From positions 12,497 through 76,496 of the forward strand of contig JBGUXY010000038.1 in the NCBI GenBank assembly GCA_045118335.1: a stretch of DNA of 64,000 nt, read 5' to 3'. The position numbers and the translations under genes were made by a program. Under the pieces are notes generated by a model, which was not told the origin of the DNA, did no database searches, and saw nothing but the letters and a program-made list of their open reading frames with translations. The stretch is from W1P20-047 sp045118335 (GTDB taxonomy: Bacteria > Actinomycetota > Coriobacteriia > Coriobacteriales > Eggerthellaceae). This document shows positions 52,724-61,621 of the stretch, one piece after another; positions within the stretch are counted from its first letter, which is position 1, and each line of letters opens with the position of its first letter.

Positions 52724-54403
52724 CTAGCCTTCTACGCCGTCCTGGTTGCGGATGAGCTTGCGCTTGATCTTGCCGCCAATGGTCTTGGGCAGCTCGTCGG
52801 TGTACTCCACGATGCGCGGGTACTTATAAGGTGCCGTTTCCTTCTTCACCCACTTCTGCAGCTCTCGCGTGAGCTCCTCGGAAGGCGTCCAGCCTTCTGC
52901 CAGCACCACGGTGGCCTTCACGACCAGACCGCGAATAGCGTCGGGGGCAGCCGTGACCGCACATTCGATGACGGCATCGTGCTTCACCAGGGCGCTTTCC
53001 ACCTCGAAGGGGCTGATGCGATACCCCGAACACTTGATGACGTCGTCGTTTCTGCCCACGAAGCTCACGTAGCCCTCGCCGTCGCGCCAGGCCATGTCGT
53101 GCAAGTCGTAGTATTGCCCACCGACGGTCTCCTGCGTGACTTCTGGCATGCCGTAGTAGCCCACGAACAGACCCGGCGGATAGGCATCCTTCAGGCGCGT
53201 GATGCAAATCGAGCCCTCTTCGCCATCGTCGACTTCGTTGCCGGCATCGTCGAGCAGCTTGATGTTGAGCAGCGGGCTGGGTTTGCCCATGCTACCGGGC
53301 TTTGGCTCGATCCAGGGAAACGTCGCCAGCAGCACGGGACCTTCCGTCTGGCCGAAACCCTCGCGGATCTTCTTGCCCGTGAGCTTTTCCCACTTGATGG
53401 TGACTTCGGCATTTAGCGGCTCGCCTGCCGTGGCAAAGTTCTTGATGCTGGAAAGGTCGTAGGATGCCACGTCTTCCTGCAGCATGAAACGGTACATGGT
53501 AGGCGGCGCGCAGAACGTGGTCAGCTGGTATTCCTGCATGCGCTCGAGCAGGTTCGTGGGCACGAACTTGTCCATGTCGTAGCAAAAGATGGTGGCGCCG
53601 GCAATCCACTGGCCATAGATCTTGCCCCAGCCAAACTTCGCCCAACCGCTGTCGGTAACGCTCATATGCAGGCAGTTCTCGCGCACCTGCTGCCAGTACT
53701 TGGCCGTGAGGATGTGCCCAAGCGGATGCGCGTAGTTGTGCATGACGGGCTTGGGATGTCCCGTGGTGCCGCTGGTGAAGTAGATGAGCATGATATCGCG
53801 GGAGTTTACGGCTTCGGGAGCGCCCTTTTCCGGGCGCTGCCAGGTATCCGGCTCGTGGTCGATCAGCTCGTCGAACGAAAGCCAACCTTCGCGCTCGCCG
53901 GCCACGATGACCTTGTTCTGAATGCTGGGAGATGTGGGCAGAGCGCCTTCCACCTGAGCGTTCACGTATTCGTCGGCCACACATACCATCATCTTCACAC
54001 CGCATGCGTTCGCGCGGTACTCGATGTCATGCGAGGTGAGCTGCAAAGATGCTGGAATAACCGTAGCGCCCAGCTTGCACAACGCGCTCGCGATGACCCA
54101 GTATTCCCATCGACGGCGCATGATGCACATGACGATGTCGCCCTTGCCGATGCCCAGCTTCGAAAACGCGTTGGCGGTCTTGCTCGAAAGGCGGCTGATG
54201 TCGGTGAACGTGAATACACGCTCGTCGCCCGCGTCGTTGCACCACACGAGGGCGCGTTTGTCGGGTTCGACCCTTGCCCATTCGTCCACGACGTCGTAGC
54301 CGAAGTTGAAGTCTTCCGGCACGTTGATCTGGAAATTCTCGTAGAAGTCCTCGTATGAGTCGAACTCTACCCGCGGACAGTATTTCTTCAGTATGTAGTC
54401 CAT
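52724..54403 (-). CDS. AMP-forming acyl-CoA ligase (medium-chain type), copy 1
   Basis: A 559-residue ANL-superfamily enzyme that activates a carboxylic acid with ATP and CoA. The P-loop-like motif YFTSGTTGHPKPVMH, EGFGQTEG and the C-terminal GRNDDVIKCSGYRISPFEVES are intact, as is the PRTIGGKIKR-like A10 region with catalytic Lys (LPKTIGGKIKRK). The longer frame to 54523 has no ribosome site. It is about as long as, and clearly similar to, the ligase at 58887-60662. An XRE-cupin regulator gene lies 193 bases upstream on the same strand. The acid substrate may be a branched-chain or aromatic acid (inference from the neighbouring oxidoreductase). Confidence 0.93.
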   Translation of the reverse strand: MDYILKKYCPRVEFDSYEDFYENFQINVPEDFNFGYDVVDEWARVEPDKRALVWCNDAGDERVFTFTDISRLSSKTANAFSKLGIGKGDIVMCIMRRRWEYWVIASALCKLGATVIPASLQLTSHDIEYRANACGVKMMVCVADEYVNAQVEGALPTSPSIQNKVIVAGEREGWLSFDELIDHEPDTWQRPEKGAPEAVNSRDIMLIYFTSGTTGHPKPVMHNYAHPLGHILTAKYWQQVRENCLHMSVTDSGWAKFGWGKIYGQWIAGATIFCYDMDKFVPTNLLERMQEYQLTTFCAPPTMYRFMLQEDVASYDLSSIKNFATAGEPLNAEVTIKWEKLTGKKIREGFGQTEGPVLLATFPWIEPKPGSMGKPSPLLNIKLLDDAGNEVDDGEEGSICITRLKDAYPPGLFVGYYGMPEVTQETVGGQYYDLHDMAWRDGEGYVSFVGRNDDVIKCSGYRISPFEVESALVKHDAVIECAVTAAPDAIRGLVVKATVVLAEGWTPSEELTRELQKWVKKETAPYKYPRIVEYTDELPKTIGGKIKRKLIRNQDGVEG

Positions 54404-54596
54404 CTCAATATCTTTCTGCAGTTTGCGAGTTCCAGGTTGGCGTTGCAAGCCAGCAAGGTTCGATCTGATGAGTGCGATAAGCCCGACTTGCGCAGGAGCA
54501 GCCTTCGGGCTGCGACAAAGCAAACGAGGGCTTGGCGTGTCGCCAGATCAAAGCGCAGCGTCGACCCGCACCGCCGTTCGACGAAACGGCTGGCCC

Positions 54597-55157
54597 CTAT
54601 TCTGCGATTACCGTCACGAAACGAGCAGGGATGTTGCTGCCGCAGCGCTGACCATGCATGAGCTTCGGGTTGAAGTAAATGCTATCACCGGCATTGAGCA
54701 CGAAATCCTCGTCTTCGATGGTGACGATGACCGTTCCCTCCAATACCAGGTTGAATTCCTGTCCACCGTGGTTCACGAGCTTCGCCGGCTCATCGGACGG
54801 GTCGAGCACGACCTCGAGCGGCTGCATGATCTTGTCGCGCATGCGCCATGCCAAGTCGTCGTAGTGATAACCGGGATACCGATCGACCTCACGGCCTTCG
54901 CCCTTGCGAACAACCTGGTAGGTATCGAGCTTTGCTGCCGTGCCAGTTAAGATTTCGGTGAACTCCACACCGAACTTGCGCGCCATGTGATACACAGCTG
55001 AAATAGGCACGCCCGCCCCCGTGGCTTCCCAACGCTTGTAGCGCTCGACATCCACTTCCAGATCGGCAGCCATTTCCTCTACCGTGACATCGCATGCTTC
55101 GCGCAGGCCGCGCATGCGTTCGCCAATTTCCACCAGCTCTTTTGCTTCTTGAGCCAT
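54597..55157 (-). CDS. XRE regulator with C-terminal cupin domain, copy 1
   Basis: A 186-residue regulator. Residues about 12-65 form the helix-turn-helix (MRGLREACDVTVEEMAADLEVDVERYKRWEATG). Residues about 110-180 are a cupin (HGGQEFNLVLEGTVIVTIEDEDFVLNAGDSIYFNPKLMHGQR) that can bind a small effector. The true ATG at 55157 has AGGGG upstream; the longer frame runs into the hairpin. It precedes acyl-CoA ligase copy 1, as its paralogue at 60741 precedes copy 2. Confidence 0.93.
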   Translation of the reverse strand: MAQEAKELVEIGERMRGLREACDVTVEEMAADLEVDVERYKRWEATGAGVPISAVYHMARKFGVEFTEILTGTAAKLDTYQVVRKGEGREVDRYPGYHYDDLAWRMRDKIMQPLEVVLDPSDEPAKLVNHGGQEFNLVLEGTVIVTIEDEDFVLNAGDSIYFNPKLMHGQRCGSNIPARFVTVIAE

Positions 55158-55213
55158 GTCATGCCCCTTTCGCAACGGATAATCAAGTAAGTATAGACCA
55201 CCACCCGCCACTG

Positions 55214-55302
55214 CATCATGCGCGAAGCTGGGGACGAAGCGAATTTTCACTCCGTCCCCAGCTTCGCGCATGATGAAAAGGGACGAGTACGTTTTATCAT
55301 GG
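55214..55302. repeat. Perfect 23-bp hairpin and REP-like half element
   Basis: Arms 55214-55236 and 55253-55275 (starting CATCATGCGCGAAGCTGGGG) pair perfectly around 16 bases. Directly after, 55271-55302 (AAAAGGGACGAGTACGTTTTATCATG-like) resembles the unit repeated at 1640-1828. The hairpin lies 57 bases upstream of the XRE-cupin start and overlaps its promoter region. Confidence 0.8.
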
Positions 55303-55372
55303 CAGTGTGGCAGATTGAAAACGGCTTGTCTGTCGTATCCGTCATCGCCAATAGCCCCCATGATGAAACAAC

Positions 55373-55398
55373 GCGAAGGGCCCGACAGGGCCCTTCGC
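55373..55398 (-). terminator. Terminator after the oxidoreductase gamma subunit gene
   Basis: GCGAAGGGCCC and GGGCCCTTCGC pair perfectly around GACA, and on the minus strand GTTGTTTC follows. It ends the vor operon 53 bases after its last stop codon. Confidence 0.85.
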
Positions 55399-55451
55399 GG
55401 CGTCGCAGCGTATGGTGCAAACGTTACCCCGTTCTAAGGTCGGTGCAACGT

Positions 55452-55985
55452 TTAGGCTTCCAGGCCCAGCTGCAGGGCACGCAGGTTGCGGTCAACCATA
55501 GCGGCCTTGCTGGGAGGAACCGTCTTACGCACGGCAGCGTCGATGGTTTCCATCGAGCAGAAGCCCGTTTCCTTGAGCATCTTGCCAACCAGCACGATAT
55601 TGGCCAGGCCCTTCAGGCCCTCTTCTTCGGCCATGCGAGTGGCCGGCAGGGAAAACACCTGGATATCGTCGCGCTCGGGCACACGCGTGACCAGCGTGGA
55701 GTCGATGAACGCGATACCGCCAGACGTGATGCTGGGCTCGAACTTCAAAAGCGACGGTTGGTTCATGGCCACCAGCACGTTCGGGTCGGTGATAAGCGGG
55801 CTGCCGATGGGCTCGTCGGAAAGCGTGACCGAGCAGTTCGCGGTTCCGCCGCGCATTTCCGGGCCATATGAAGGCAGCCACGACACCTGCCGCCCGTCGA
55901 TAAGGCCCGCGTAAGCCACGACCTTGCCGGCGAAAAGCAGGCCCTGACCGCCGAAACCGGCGAATACGATGCGCATCTCTTCCAT
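55452..55985 (-). CDS. vorC: 2-oxoacid:ferredoxin oxidoreductase, gamma subunit
   Basis: A 177-residue subunit. MRIVFAGFGGQGLLFAGKVVAYAG at the start, SWLPSYGPEMRGGTANCSVTLSD and VAMNQPSLLKFEPSITSGG are typical of the KorC/VorC gamma subunit. Its ATG overlaps the stop of the beta-subunit gene (TAATG). It is the last gene of the four-subunit set, with a terminator behind it. Confidence 0.93.
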   Translation of the reverse strand: MEEMRIVFAGFGGQGLLFAGKVVAYAGLIDGRQVSWLPSYGPEMRGGTANCSVTLSDEPIGSPLITDPNVLVAMNQPSLLKFEPSITSGGIAFIDSTLVTRVPERDDIQVFSLPATRMAEEEGLKGLANIVLVGKMLKETGFCSMETIDAAVRKTVPPSKAAMVDRNLRALQLGLEA

Positions 55986-56845
55986 TAGCGATCGCCACCT
56001 TCCTGCTTCACGGCCGCAAGGACCGGGTTTTCGGCCACGGCGATTGGGCACTCAGCTGCACGCGCAGCCGCTGCCTCGGCGGCGTTCGCATAGCCTTCCG
56101 CCACCACGTCGCGGTATACGCCCAGCGGGTAGTACGGCAACATGTTCGTGCGCATCCACTCGAACGCCTCGGTGGGACTCATGCCCCAGTTCGTGGGGCA
56201 GGTGGAAACCACTTCCACCAGCGAGTAGCCGATGCCGTCGATCTGGTTTTGGAAGGCCTTCTTGATGGCCTTCTTCGCGTTGCGGATGTTCTTCGGGGAA
56301 TCCACCGTCACGCGCTCGAGATACGCCACGCCGTCAAGCGAGCTCAAAAGCTCGCACACGCGCACCGGATAGCCCGCCGAAGACACGTCGCGACCATAGG
56401 GAGAAGTCTGCGTGACCTGGTTAGGCAGACTCGTAGGAGCCATCTGACCACCGGTCATGCCGTAAATGGCGTTGTTGATGAAGATGATGGTGATGTGCTC
56501 GCCACGAGTGGCGGCATGCACGGTCTCGGCCATGCCGATGGAGGCAAGGTCGCCATCGCCCTGATAGGCGAACACGACGTTTTTGGGATTCACGCGCTTG
56601 ACGCCCGTGGCAACCGCAGGAGCACGGCCATGAGCAGCCTCGATCATGTCGCAGGCGAAGAAGTTGTACATGCACACCGAACAGCCAACCGGCGAGATGC
56701 CGATGGTCTTGCCCTCGATACCCAGCTCGTCGATGGTTTCGGCCACGATGCGGTTCACGATGCCATGCGTGCAACCCGGGCAGTAGTTCGTGACCACGGG
56801 CAGCAGGGAATGTGGCCGCTGGTAGACGATCTTTTCTTCTGCCAT
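55985..56845 (-). CDS. vorA: 2-oxoacid:ferredoxin oxidoreductase, beta subunit (TPP-binding)
   Basis: A 286-residue TPP- and Fe-S-binding subunit. YCPGCTHGIVNRI carries Cys ligands near the N-terminus. TPP binding is shown by FAYQGDGDLASIG and NNAIYGMTGGQMAPTS. Cys in ISPVGCSVCMYNFF may bind the cluster. ATG 56845 follows AGGTGA and lies one base after the alpha-subunit stop; a GTG at 56854 is also in frame. Together with the alpha subunit it performs decarboxylation of a 2-oxoacid to the acyl-CoA. Confidence 0.95.
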   Translation of the reverse strand: MAEEKIVYQRPHSLLPVVTNYCPGCTHGIVNRIVAETIDELGIEGKTIGISPVGCSVCMYNFFACDMIEAAHGRAPAVATGVKRVNPKNVVFAYQGDGDLASIGMAETVHAATRGEHITIIFINNAIYGMTGGQMAPTSLPNQVTQTSPYGRDVSSAGYPVRVCELLSSLDGVAYLERVTVDSPKNIRNAKKAIKKAFQNQIDGIGYSLVEVVSTCPTNWGMSPTEAFEWMRTNMLPYYPLGVYRDVVAEGYANAAEAAAARAAECPIAVAENPVLAAVKQEGGDR

Positions 56846-56846
56846 G

Positions 56847-57917
56847 CTACTCACCTAGCCCTCTCTGGATGGCGCGAATCTTGTCCAGCACCTCCGCCGG
56901 CGTGGGAATGATGCCGCCCACGCGTCCGTAGAAGTCTACGGGAGCGCGCCCGTTCACCACCAGGCGAACGTCGTCGACCATCTGTCCCATGTTCATCTCA
57001 ACCGAAAGGTACGCCTTCGCATGAGAGCACGTTTCTTCCAGGGCATCCACGGGGAACGGCCACAGCGTGATCGGCCTGAACAACCCTGCCTTGATGCCCT
57101 CCTCGCGTGCAGCGCGCACGGCAGATCGGGCGATGCGCGAGGAAGCGCCGAACGCGACGACGATGATGTCGGCATCGTCGCAGTCCACCTGCTCGCTCAT
57201 CTGCTCTTTGGCCTTGATGACGTCGTAGCGCTCGTAGCGCTCGAGATTCGTCTGCTCCAGTTCTTCTGCATTCAAGTACAGCGAGTTCACGACGTTGTGC
57301 TCGCGGCTGTTATGGTGGCCTGTTGTTGCCCAGGGTTTTTCGGGAAGATCGGCGTCGCCTTTGGGCTCGGGCAGCTCCACGGGCTCCATCATCTGGCCCA
57401 GCATGCCATCTCCCAAGATCATCACGGGCGTACGGTATTCGTCGGCAACATCAAACGCCTTGTAGGCCACGTCCGCCATTTCCTGCACCGTGGCAGGAGC
57501 ATAGACCACCATCTGGTAGTCGCCATGTCCCAGCGCACGGGTAGCCTGCCAATAGTCGGACTGGGACGGCTGGATGCCGCCCAAACCCGGGCCGCCACGT
57601 TCGATGTTGATGATCAGGCAGGGCAGGTCGGCGCCGGCGATGTAGGACACGCCCTCGCTCTTCAGCGAAATCCCAGGCGAAGACGAAGACGTCATCACGC
57701 GCGCACCGGCAGCTGCGGCGCCATAGACCATGTTGATGGCCGCAACTTCGCTTTCGGCCTGCAGGTACGTACCGCCCACCTTGGGCATGCGCTTGGCCAT
57801 GTAGGCCGCCACCTCGGTCTGCGGGGTGATGGGGTATCCGAAAAAGAACCGGCATCCGGCGCGAATCGCCGATTCGGAAATTGCCTCGTTACCCTTCATG
57901 AGCACTTTTTCAGCCAT
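56847..57917 (-). CDS. vorB: 2-oxoacid:ferredoxin oxidoreductase, alpha subunit (VorB-like)
   Basis: A 356-residue subunit. KGNEAISESAIRAGCRFFFGYPITPQTEVAAYM and ESEVAAINMVYGAAAAGARVMTSSSSPG resemble VorB, the 2-oxoisovalerate type, more closely than pyruvate enzymes. The C-terminal part (FGASSRIARSAVRAAREEGIKAGLFRPITLWPFP) is the family beta-alpha-beta domain. ATG 57917 has GGAGGTGA five bases upstream. Substrate preference for branched-chain 2-oxoacids is inferred from this resemblance only. Confidence 0.93.
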   Translation of the reverse strand: MAEKVLMKGNEAISESAIRAGCRFFFGYPITPQTEVAAYMAKRMPKVGGTYLQAESEVAAINMVYGAAAAGARVMTSSSSPGISLKSEGVSYIAGADLPCLIINIERGGPGLGGIQPSQSDYWQATRALGHGDYQMVVYAPATVQEMADVAYKAFDVADEYRTPVMILGDGMLGQMMEPVELPEPKGDADLPEKPWATTGHHNSREHNVVNSLYLNAEELEQTNLERYERYDVIKAKEQMSEQVDCDDADIIVVAFGASSRIARSAVRAAREEGIKAGLFRPITLWPFPVDALEETCSHAKAYLSVEMNMGQMVDDVRLVVNGRAPVDFYGRVGGIIPTPAEVLDKIRAIQRGLGE

Positions 57918-57922
57918 GTCCA

Positions 57923-58129
57923 TCACCTCCACACCGTGATCGCGACGTCAGGACACATCATCGCGCACGTGCCACAGCCCGTGCACTTGCTCTGGTCGGT
58001 GCAGTATGCCGGATGATAGCCCTTGTCGGTGATGACATCTGCGTTGAGTTCCACTATCTTGCGCGGGCACACGGTTGTGCACAGACCGCAGCCCTTGCAG
58101 AAGAACTCGTCAACTGCAATTCTTGCCAT
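57923..58129 (-). CDS. vorD: 2-oxoacid:ferredoxin oxidoreductase, delta subunit (2[4Fe-4S] ferredoxin)
   Basis: A 68-residue ferredoxin with two cluster motifs: Cys11, 14, 17, 21 (CKGCGLCTTVC) and Cys49, 52, 55, 59 (CTGCGTCAMMC). It is the electron-transfer subunit of the complex. The stop lies 5 bases before the alpha-subunit start. A 62-base gap separates it from the upstream P-loop ATPase gene. Confidence 0.95.
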   Translation of the reverse strand: MARIAVDEFFCKGCGLCTTVCPRKIVELNADVITDKGYHPAYCTDQSKCTGCGTCAMMCPDVAITVWR

Positions 58130-58191
58130 AGGCTTCTCTCTTCTCTACTGATATTCGGCTCAAAACACCCGAAGGCATCTGTAGCTGCAGG

Positions 58192-58887
58192 TTATTCCCA
58201 CGGGTTCTTGATAAAACACTCGATAGGATACAACGTATCGTCCGCTGTTGCGGCAATGTTCTTTGGAACGGTGGTGCAGACCAGGGGTATGTTTGCCAGA
58301 GTACACAGTTCCTCCGCATATTCGATTCCCTGCTCAACCGCAGCCGCCGTGGTAGCAGCCTTCAGATGCGAGTTGTTCACCAGAGCCGTCACCCGCAAAC
58401 GCGATGCCGCCTCTATCTCTCGAAGGTTTTCCACCGCGTCGTCGAAGTCTTGAACGAGGTTGCGAAACCGGTTCGCAACGTAGAGCACCGCATGGTCCTT
58501 TTGCTGGATGGCACGCGCGAAGCGGCCGAGCGCCGTGGCACCCACATCGTCGCCACCGGCATCGATAAGCACCAGATCGCCCTCGCGTGCAGCATCGATT
58601 GCCGGTGCGATCTGCCCGGTAAGGCTGGGCACGTCCAAGCTGGTGCCCCGCTCGGCAAAGACGGGCGCCACCAAGCGAATACCATGTGATTCCAACAGCT
58701 CGCGTTGCTCTGACGCACGGAAATACGGATTCACGACATCGAGGTCTATCACCGTGACTGCACGTCCCGCGCACGCCGCATCCACCGCCAGGTTCATGCA
58801 GAAATTCGTCTTGCCCGTGCCGTAATGACCTACCACCACCGTCACCGGACAAAGTGCCTCCACCAGGCCTTTCGGCAGCACGCCCAT
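58192..58887 (-). CDS. ParA/MinD-type P-loop ATPase
   Basis: A 231-residue ATPase. The Walker A motif is GHYGTGKTNFCMNLA (residues about 19-33). TVIDLDVVNPYFRASEQ and LVLIDAGGDDVG supply Walker A' and B elements of the CobQ/MinD group. A second half with VLYVANRFRNLVQ and LVNNSHLKAATTAA follows. The ATG overlaps the stop of acyl-CoA ligase copy 2 (TGATG). Its role is unknown; relatives act in Fe-S loading or cofactor insertion, so a role in maturing the oxidoreductase downstream is possible (inference). Confidence 0.8.
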   Translation of the reverse strand: MGVLPKGLVEALCPVTVVVGHYGTGKTNFCMNLAVDAACAGRAVTVIDLDVVNPYFRASEQRELLESHGIRLVAPVFAERGTSLDVPSLTGQIAPAIDAAREGDLVLIDAGGDDVGATALGRFARAIQQKDHAVLYVANRFRNLVQDFDDAVENLREIEAASRLRVTALVNNSHLKAATTAAAVEQGIEYAEELCTLANIPLVCTTVPKNIAATADDTLYPIECFIKNPWE

Positions 58888-60662
58888 CACATCAGCCCAT
58901 CTACGTTCTTTTCGGCATCATGCTCGCGAATGACCACACGGCGAATCTTGCCGTTGGTGGTGCGCGGCAGCGCGTCCACGTAACTGATGATGCGCGGGAA
59001 TTTGTAGGGCGCCGTCTTGTTCTTTACCCAACGCTGGAGCTCTCGCGTGAGCGATTCGCTTGGTTGCCAGCCAGCCGCCAACACCACCGTGGCCTTCACG
59101 GCCTGGCCGCGGATGGGATCAGGTACACCGGTCACCGCACAGTCGATGACGGCTTCGTGTTCCAGCATCACGCTTTCGATTTCGAATGGGCCGATGCGGT
59201 AGCCGCTCGATTTGATGACGTCGTCGATGCGGCCAACGTACCAGAAGTATCCATCCTCGTCGCACCATGCGGTGTCGCCCGTGTGATACCAACCATCGTG
59301 AATGGCATCGGCGGTCTTTTCCGGGTCGCGATAGTAACCCATCATGATGCCAGCTGGATGACCCTTCATCTCGATGCAGATTTCGCCTACTTCGCCCACA
59401 TCGGCTCGCGAGCCGTCTCCGCGTTTGATTTCCACGTTGTACAGGGGAACAGGCCTGCCCATGGAACCTGAACGAGGATACGTGTGCGTTAGGTTGCCAA
59501 TGGTCAGAGGCGTTTCGGTCTGCCCGAATCCCTCGTAGATGACAAGCCCCGTTTCGCGCTTCCAGAACTCGAAGATGTCGGGGTTTAGCGCCTCGCCGGC
59601 CGTTGTGGAGTACTCGAGGCTGGAAAGGTCGAACTGGCTGAAGTCCTCCTGCATCATCAGGCGGTACATCGTGGGCGGACAGCACAGCGTGGTGATGTTG
59701 TACTTCTTCACCATGCTCAAGATCTCGCTGGCATGGAAACGGTCGAAGTCGTAGGTGAACACGCACGCCTCCATGAGCCACTGGCCATAGAACTTGCCCC
59801 AAACGGCCTTGCCCCAACCAGTGTCGGCAATGGTGAAGTGAATGCCATCTGGCCGGACGTTGTGCCAGTGCTTGGCGGTGATCAAGTGACCGATGGCATA
59901 TCCGGAATCGTGCAGCACCATCTTCGGGTTGCCCGAGGTGCCGCTGGAAAAGTACATGAGCATGCCTTCGCGTGCCAACGTTTCGCGTCGGGCGAAATCG
60001 GCACTTGCCGCACGCACGCTTGCGTTGAAGTCCACCCAACCATCGCGGCATGCATCCAGGGCACAGATGCCTTCGGGGCCAGACAGAGCAGGACCTGCCG
60101 CATCACCCACGAGGTAGTTGCCGTCTTCGTCCTGCGGCGTAAGACCGCCGCCACCGCCATTCACCAAGATGAGCTTTTCCACCGATGGGCAGTCGAACTG
60201 CTGCAATGTGGCATCGACGACATTTGCAATGTCGCCAACATTGGTAGCGATGATGGCCTTGATGGATGCGCCGTTCAGGCGGTATTCCAGGTCATGTTCC
60301 TTGAGCATGAAGGTCGCCGGCACCATCACGGCACCCAGTTTTGCCAACGCCAGCGCCGTGAACCAGAACTGGTAGTGCCGGCGTAGGATGACCATTACGA
60401 AATCGCCACGGCCAATACCCTGGTCGGAAAGGAAATTTGCTGTCTTGTCGGACCAGGTCTTCATATCGGCGAAGGTGAACGCGTGCTCTTCGCCTTCGGG
60501 GTTGCACCATACCATGGCACGACGATCGGCGTCGTTGACGGCGATGTCGTCGACCACGTCGTAAGCGAAATTGAAATCGTCGGGATAATGGACAGCGTAC
60601 GTTTTCAATACGCCATGAGGGTAATACGTCTCGTCGACGTAGCGTTCGTTTATGTTTCTCAT
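58887..60662 (-). CDS. AMP-forming acyl-CoA ligase (medium-chain type), copy 2
   Basis: A 591-residue paralogue of the ligase at 52724-54403. Motifs are MYFSSGTSGNPKMVLHD, YEGFGQTETP, DTAWCDEDGYFWYVGRIDDVIKSSGYRIGPFEIES and LPRTTNGKIRRV with the catalytic Lys. An extra Gly-rich insertion near residues 165-200 (ILVNGGGGGLTPQDEDG) distinguishes it from copy 1. It starts 78 bases after an XRE-cupin gene and overlaps the ATPase gene. The acid substrate is not known; it probably feeds or drains the acyl-CoA handled by the VOR-type complex. Confidence 0.94.
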   Translation of the reverse strand: MRNINERYVDETYYPHGVLKTYAVHYPDDFNFAYDVVDDIAVNDADRRAMVWCNPEGEEHAFTFADMKTWSDKTANFLSDQGIGRGDFVMVILRRHYQFWFTALALAKLGAVMVPATFMLKEHDLEYRLNGASIKAIIATNVGDIANVVDATLQQFDCPSVEKLILVNGGGGGLTPQDEDGNYLVGDAAGPALSGPEGICALDACRDGWVDFNASVRAASADFARRETLAREGMLMYFSSGTSGNPKMVLHDSGYAIGHLITAKHWHNVRPDGIHFTIADTGWGKAVWGKFYGQWLMEACVFTYDFDRFHASEILSMVKKYNITTLCCPPTMYRLMMQEDFSQFDLSSLEYSTTAGEALNPDIFEFWKRETGLVIYEGFGQTETPLTIGNLTHTYPRSGSMGRPVPLYNVEIKRGDGSRADVGEVGEICIEMKGHPAGIMMGYYRDPEKTADAIHDGWYHTGDTAWCDEDGYFWYVGRIDDVIKSSGYRIGPFEIESVMLEHEAVIDCAVTGVPDPIRGQAVKATVVLAAGWQPSESLTRELQRWVKNKTAPYKFPRIISYVDALPRTTNGKIRRVVIREHDAEKNVDGLM

Positions 60663-60740
60663 TGTTGTATAGAGTCCTTTGGGATTTGAGGGTTGCAGAT
60701 TACCGTTTAACGGCGCTGCACCTAGGCGTCGGCACAGCGC

Positions 60741-61331
60741 CTAGATAATCTCTTTCCCCGGGGCATCGATCACGACGGCCAAAAACACGCAGTCTTCGCC
60801 ATCGATGGCGATGATGCCATGTCCGCGACCGGAATCGTACATGAGCGTGTCGCCCGGTCCCAGTTCTTCGAAGTGCTTGTTCTCGTAGGAAAAGCGCATG
60901 CGACCCGATATGACGTAGTCGAGCTCGTTGCCCGCATGATAGGCCAGGTGCATGGGCTTATGCTGCAGCGCAGGATCGTAGGGAGCCGTGACCAGGAACG
61001 GTTCGGCCAGCTTGTTCTTCAGGCGCGGAGCCTTGTGCAGGTAGTTGAACTCTGCCTCGCGCTTGATGTTCACGCCTTCACCCGCACGTACGAGCGAATA
61101 GCCCTTCAGATGCGGTGTCTCGCCCGTAAGCAGGTCTATGACGTCGACGCCAAGCTTCTTGGCGCATTTGTACAGAAACGTGAAGGAAAGGTCTTGCTCG
61201 CCGGATTCCTGCCGGGCATACTCTGCAACCGACCGACCCGTGGCTTCAGCCATTTCCTGCATGGAAAAATCGCAGTCTTCGCGCAGCAGCCTGATGCGTT
61301 CGGCAACTTCCTTGATGTTCGGCTCTTCCAT
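60741..61331 (-). CDS. XRE regulator with C-terminal cupin domain, copy 2
   Basis: A 196-residue paralogue of the regulator at 54597-55157. Helix-turn-helix near residues 12-45 (RLLREDCDFSMQEMAEATGRSVAEYARQESG), cupin near 115-190 (YHAGNELDYVISGRMRFSYENKHFEELGPGDTLMYDSGRGHG). AAGGA lies eight bases before the ATG. It is the first gene of the acyl-CoA ligase copy 2 / oxidoreductase unit and has a good promoter ahead of it. The cupin may bind a free acid or CoA ester as a signal. Confidence 0.93.
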   Translation of the reverse strand: MEEPNIKEVAERIRLLREDCDFSMQEMAEATGRSVAEYARQESGEQDLSFTFLYKCAKKLGVDVIDLLTGETPHLKGYSLVRAGEGVNIKREAEFNYLHKAPRLKNKLAEPFLVTAPYDPALQHKPMHLAYHAGNELDYVISGRMRFSYENKHFEELGPGDTLMYDSGRGHGIIAIDGEDCVFLAVVIDAPGKEII

Positions 61332-61368
61332 GTCACGCTTCCTTCTCGAACTTGCTTCATTCCCGACT

Positions 61369-61396
61369 ACTATAGTCTAATGCGGAAAGATTGCAA
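61369..61396 (-). promoter_or_regulatory. Promoter of the XRE-cupin / acyl-CoA ligase 2 / vor unit
   Basis: On the minus strand TTGCAA (61391-61396), a 16-base spacer and TATAGT (61369-61374) resemble a sigma-70 promoter, 38 bases ahead of the start codon. Confidence 0.6.
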
Positions 61397-61621
61397 ATGG
61401 CAATGAGCGCAACGACCACATTTTACGTAATGGCAATACGCCAGAGATTTCGCGAGCAAATTCTGCGGTTGCAAACCCGGCATCCTAAAAAACAGGGATT
61501 CCTTGTTCTCGACGTCCGATGAACCCCCGATCAAGAGGGTATCACCCTACCACGCCATGCCTTTTCACGGCAGCGGGAAGAAACGCCGCCTTTCGGCTTT
61601 TTCCTATCCGTCGGCTTTTCC

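Noticed and set aside
52462..52755. Open frames through the GGTGCCAGG hairpin
   Set aside because: They are created by the repeat units in the hairpin arms and have no independent coding signal.
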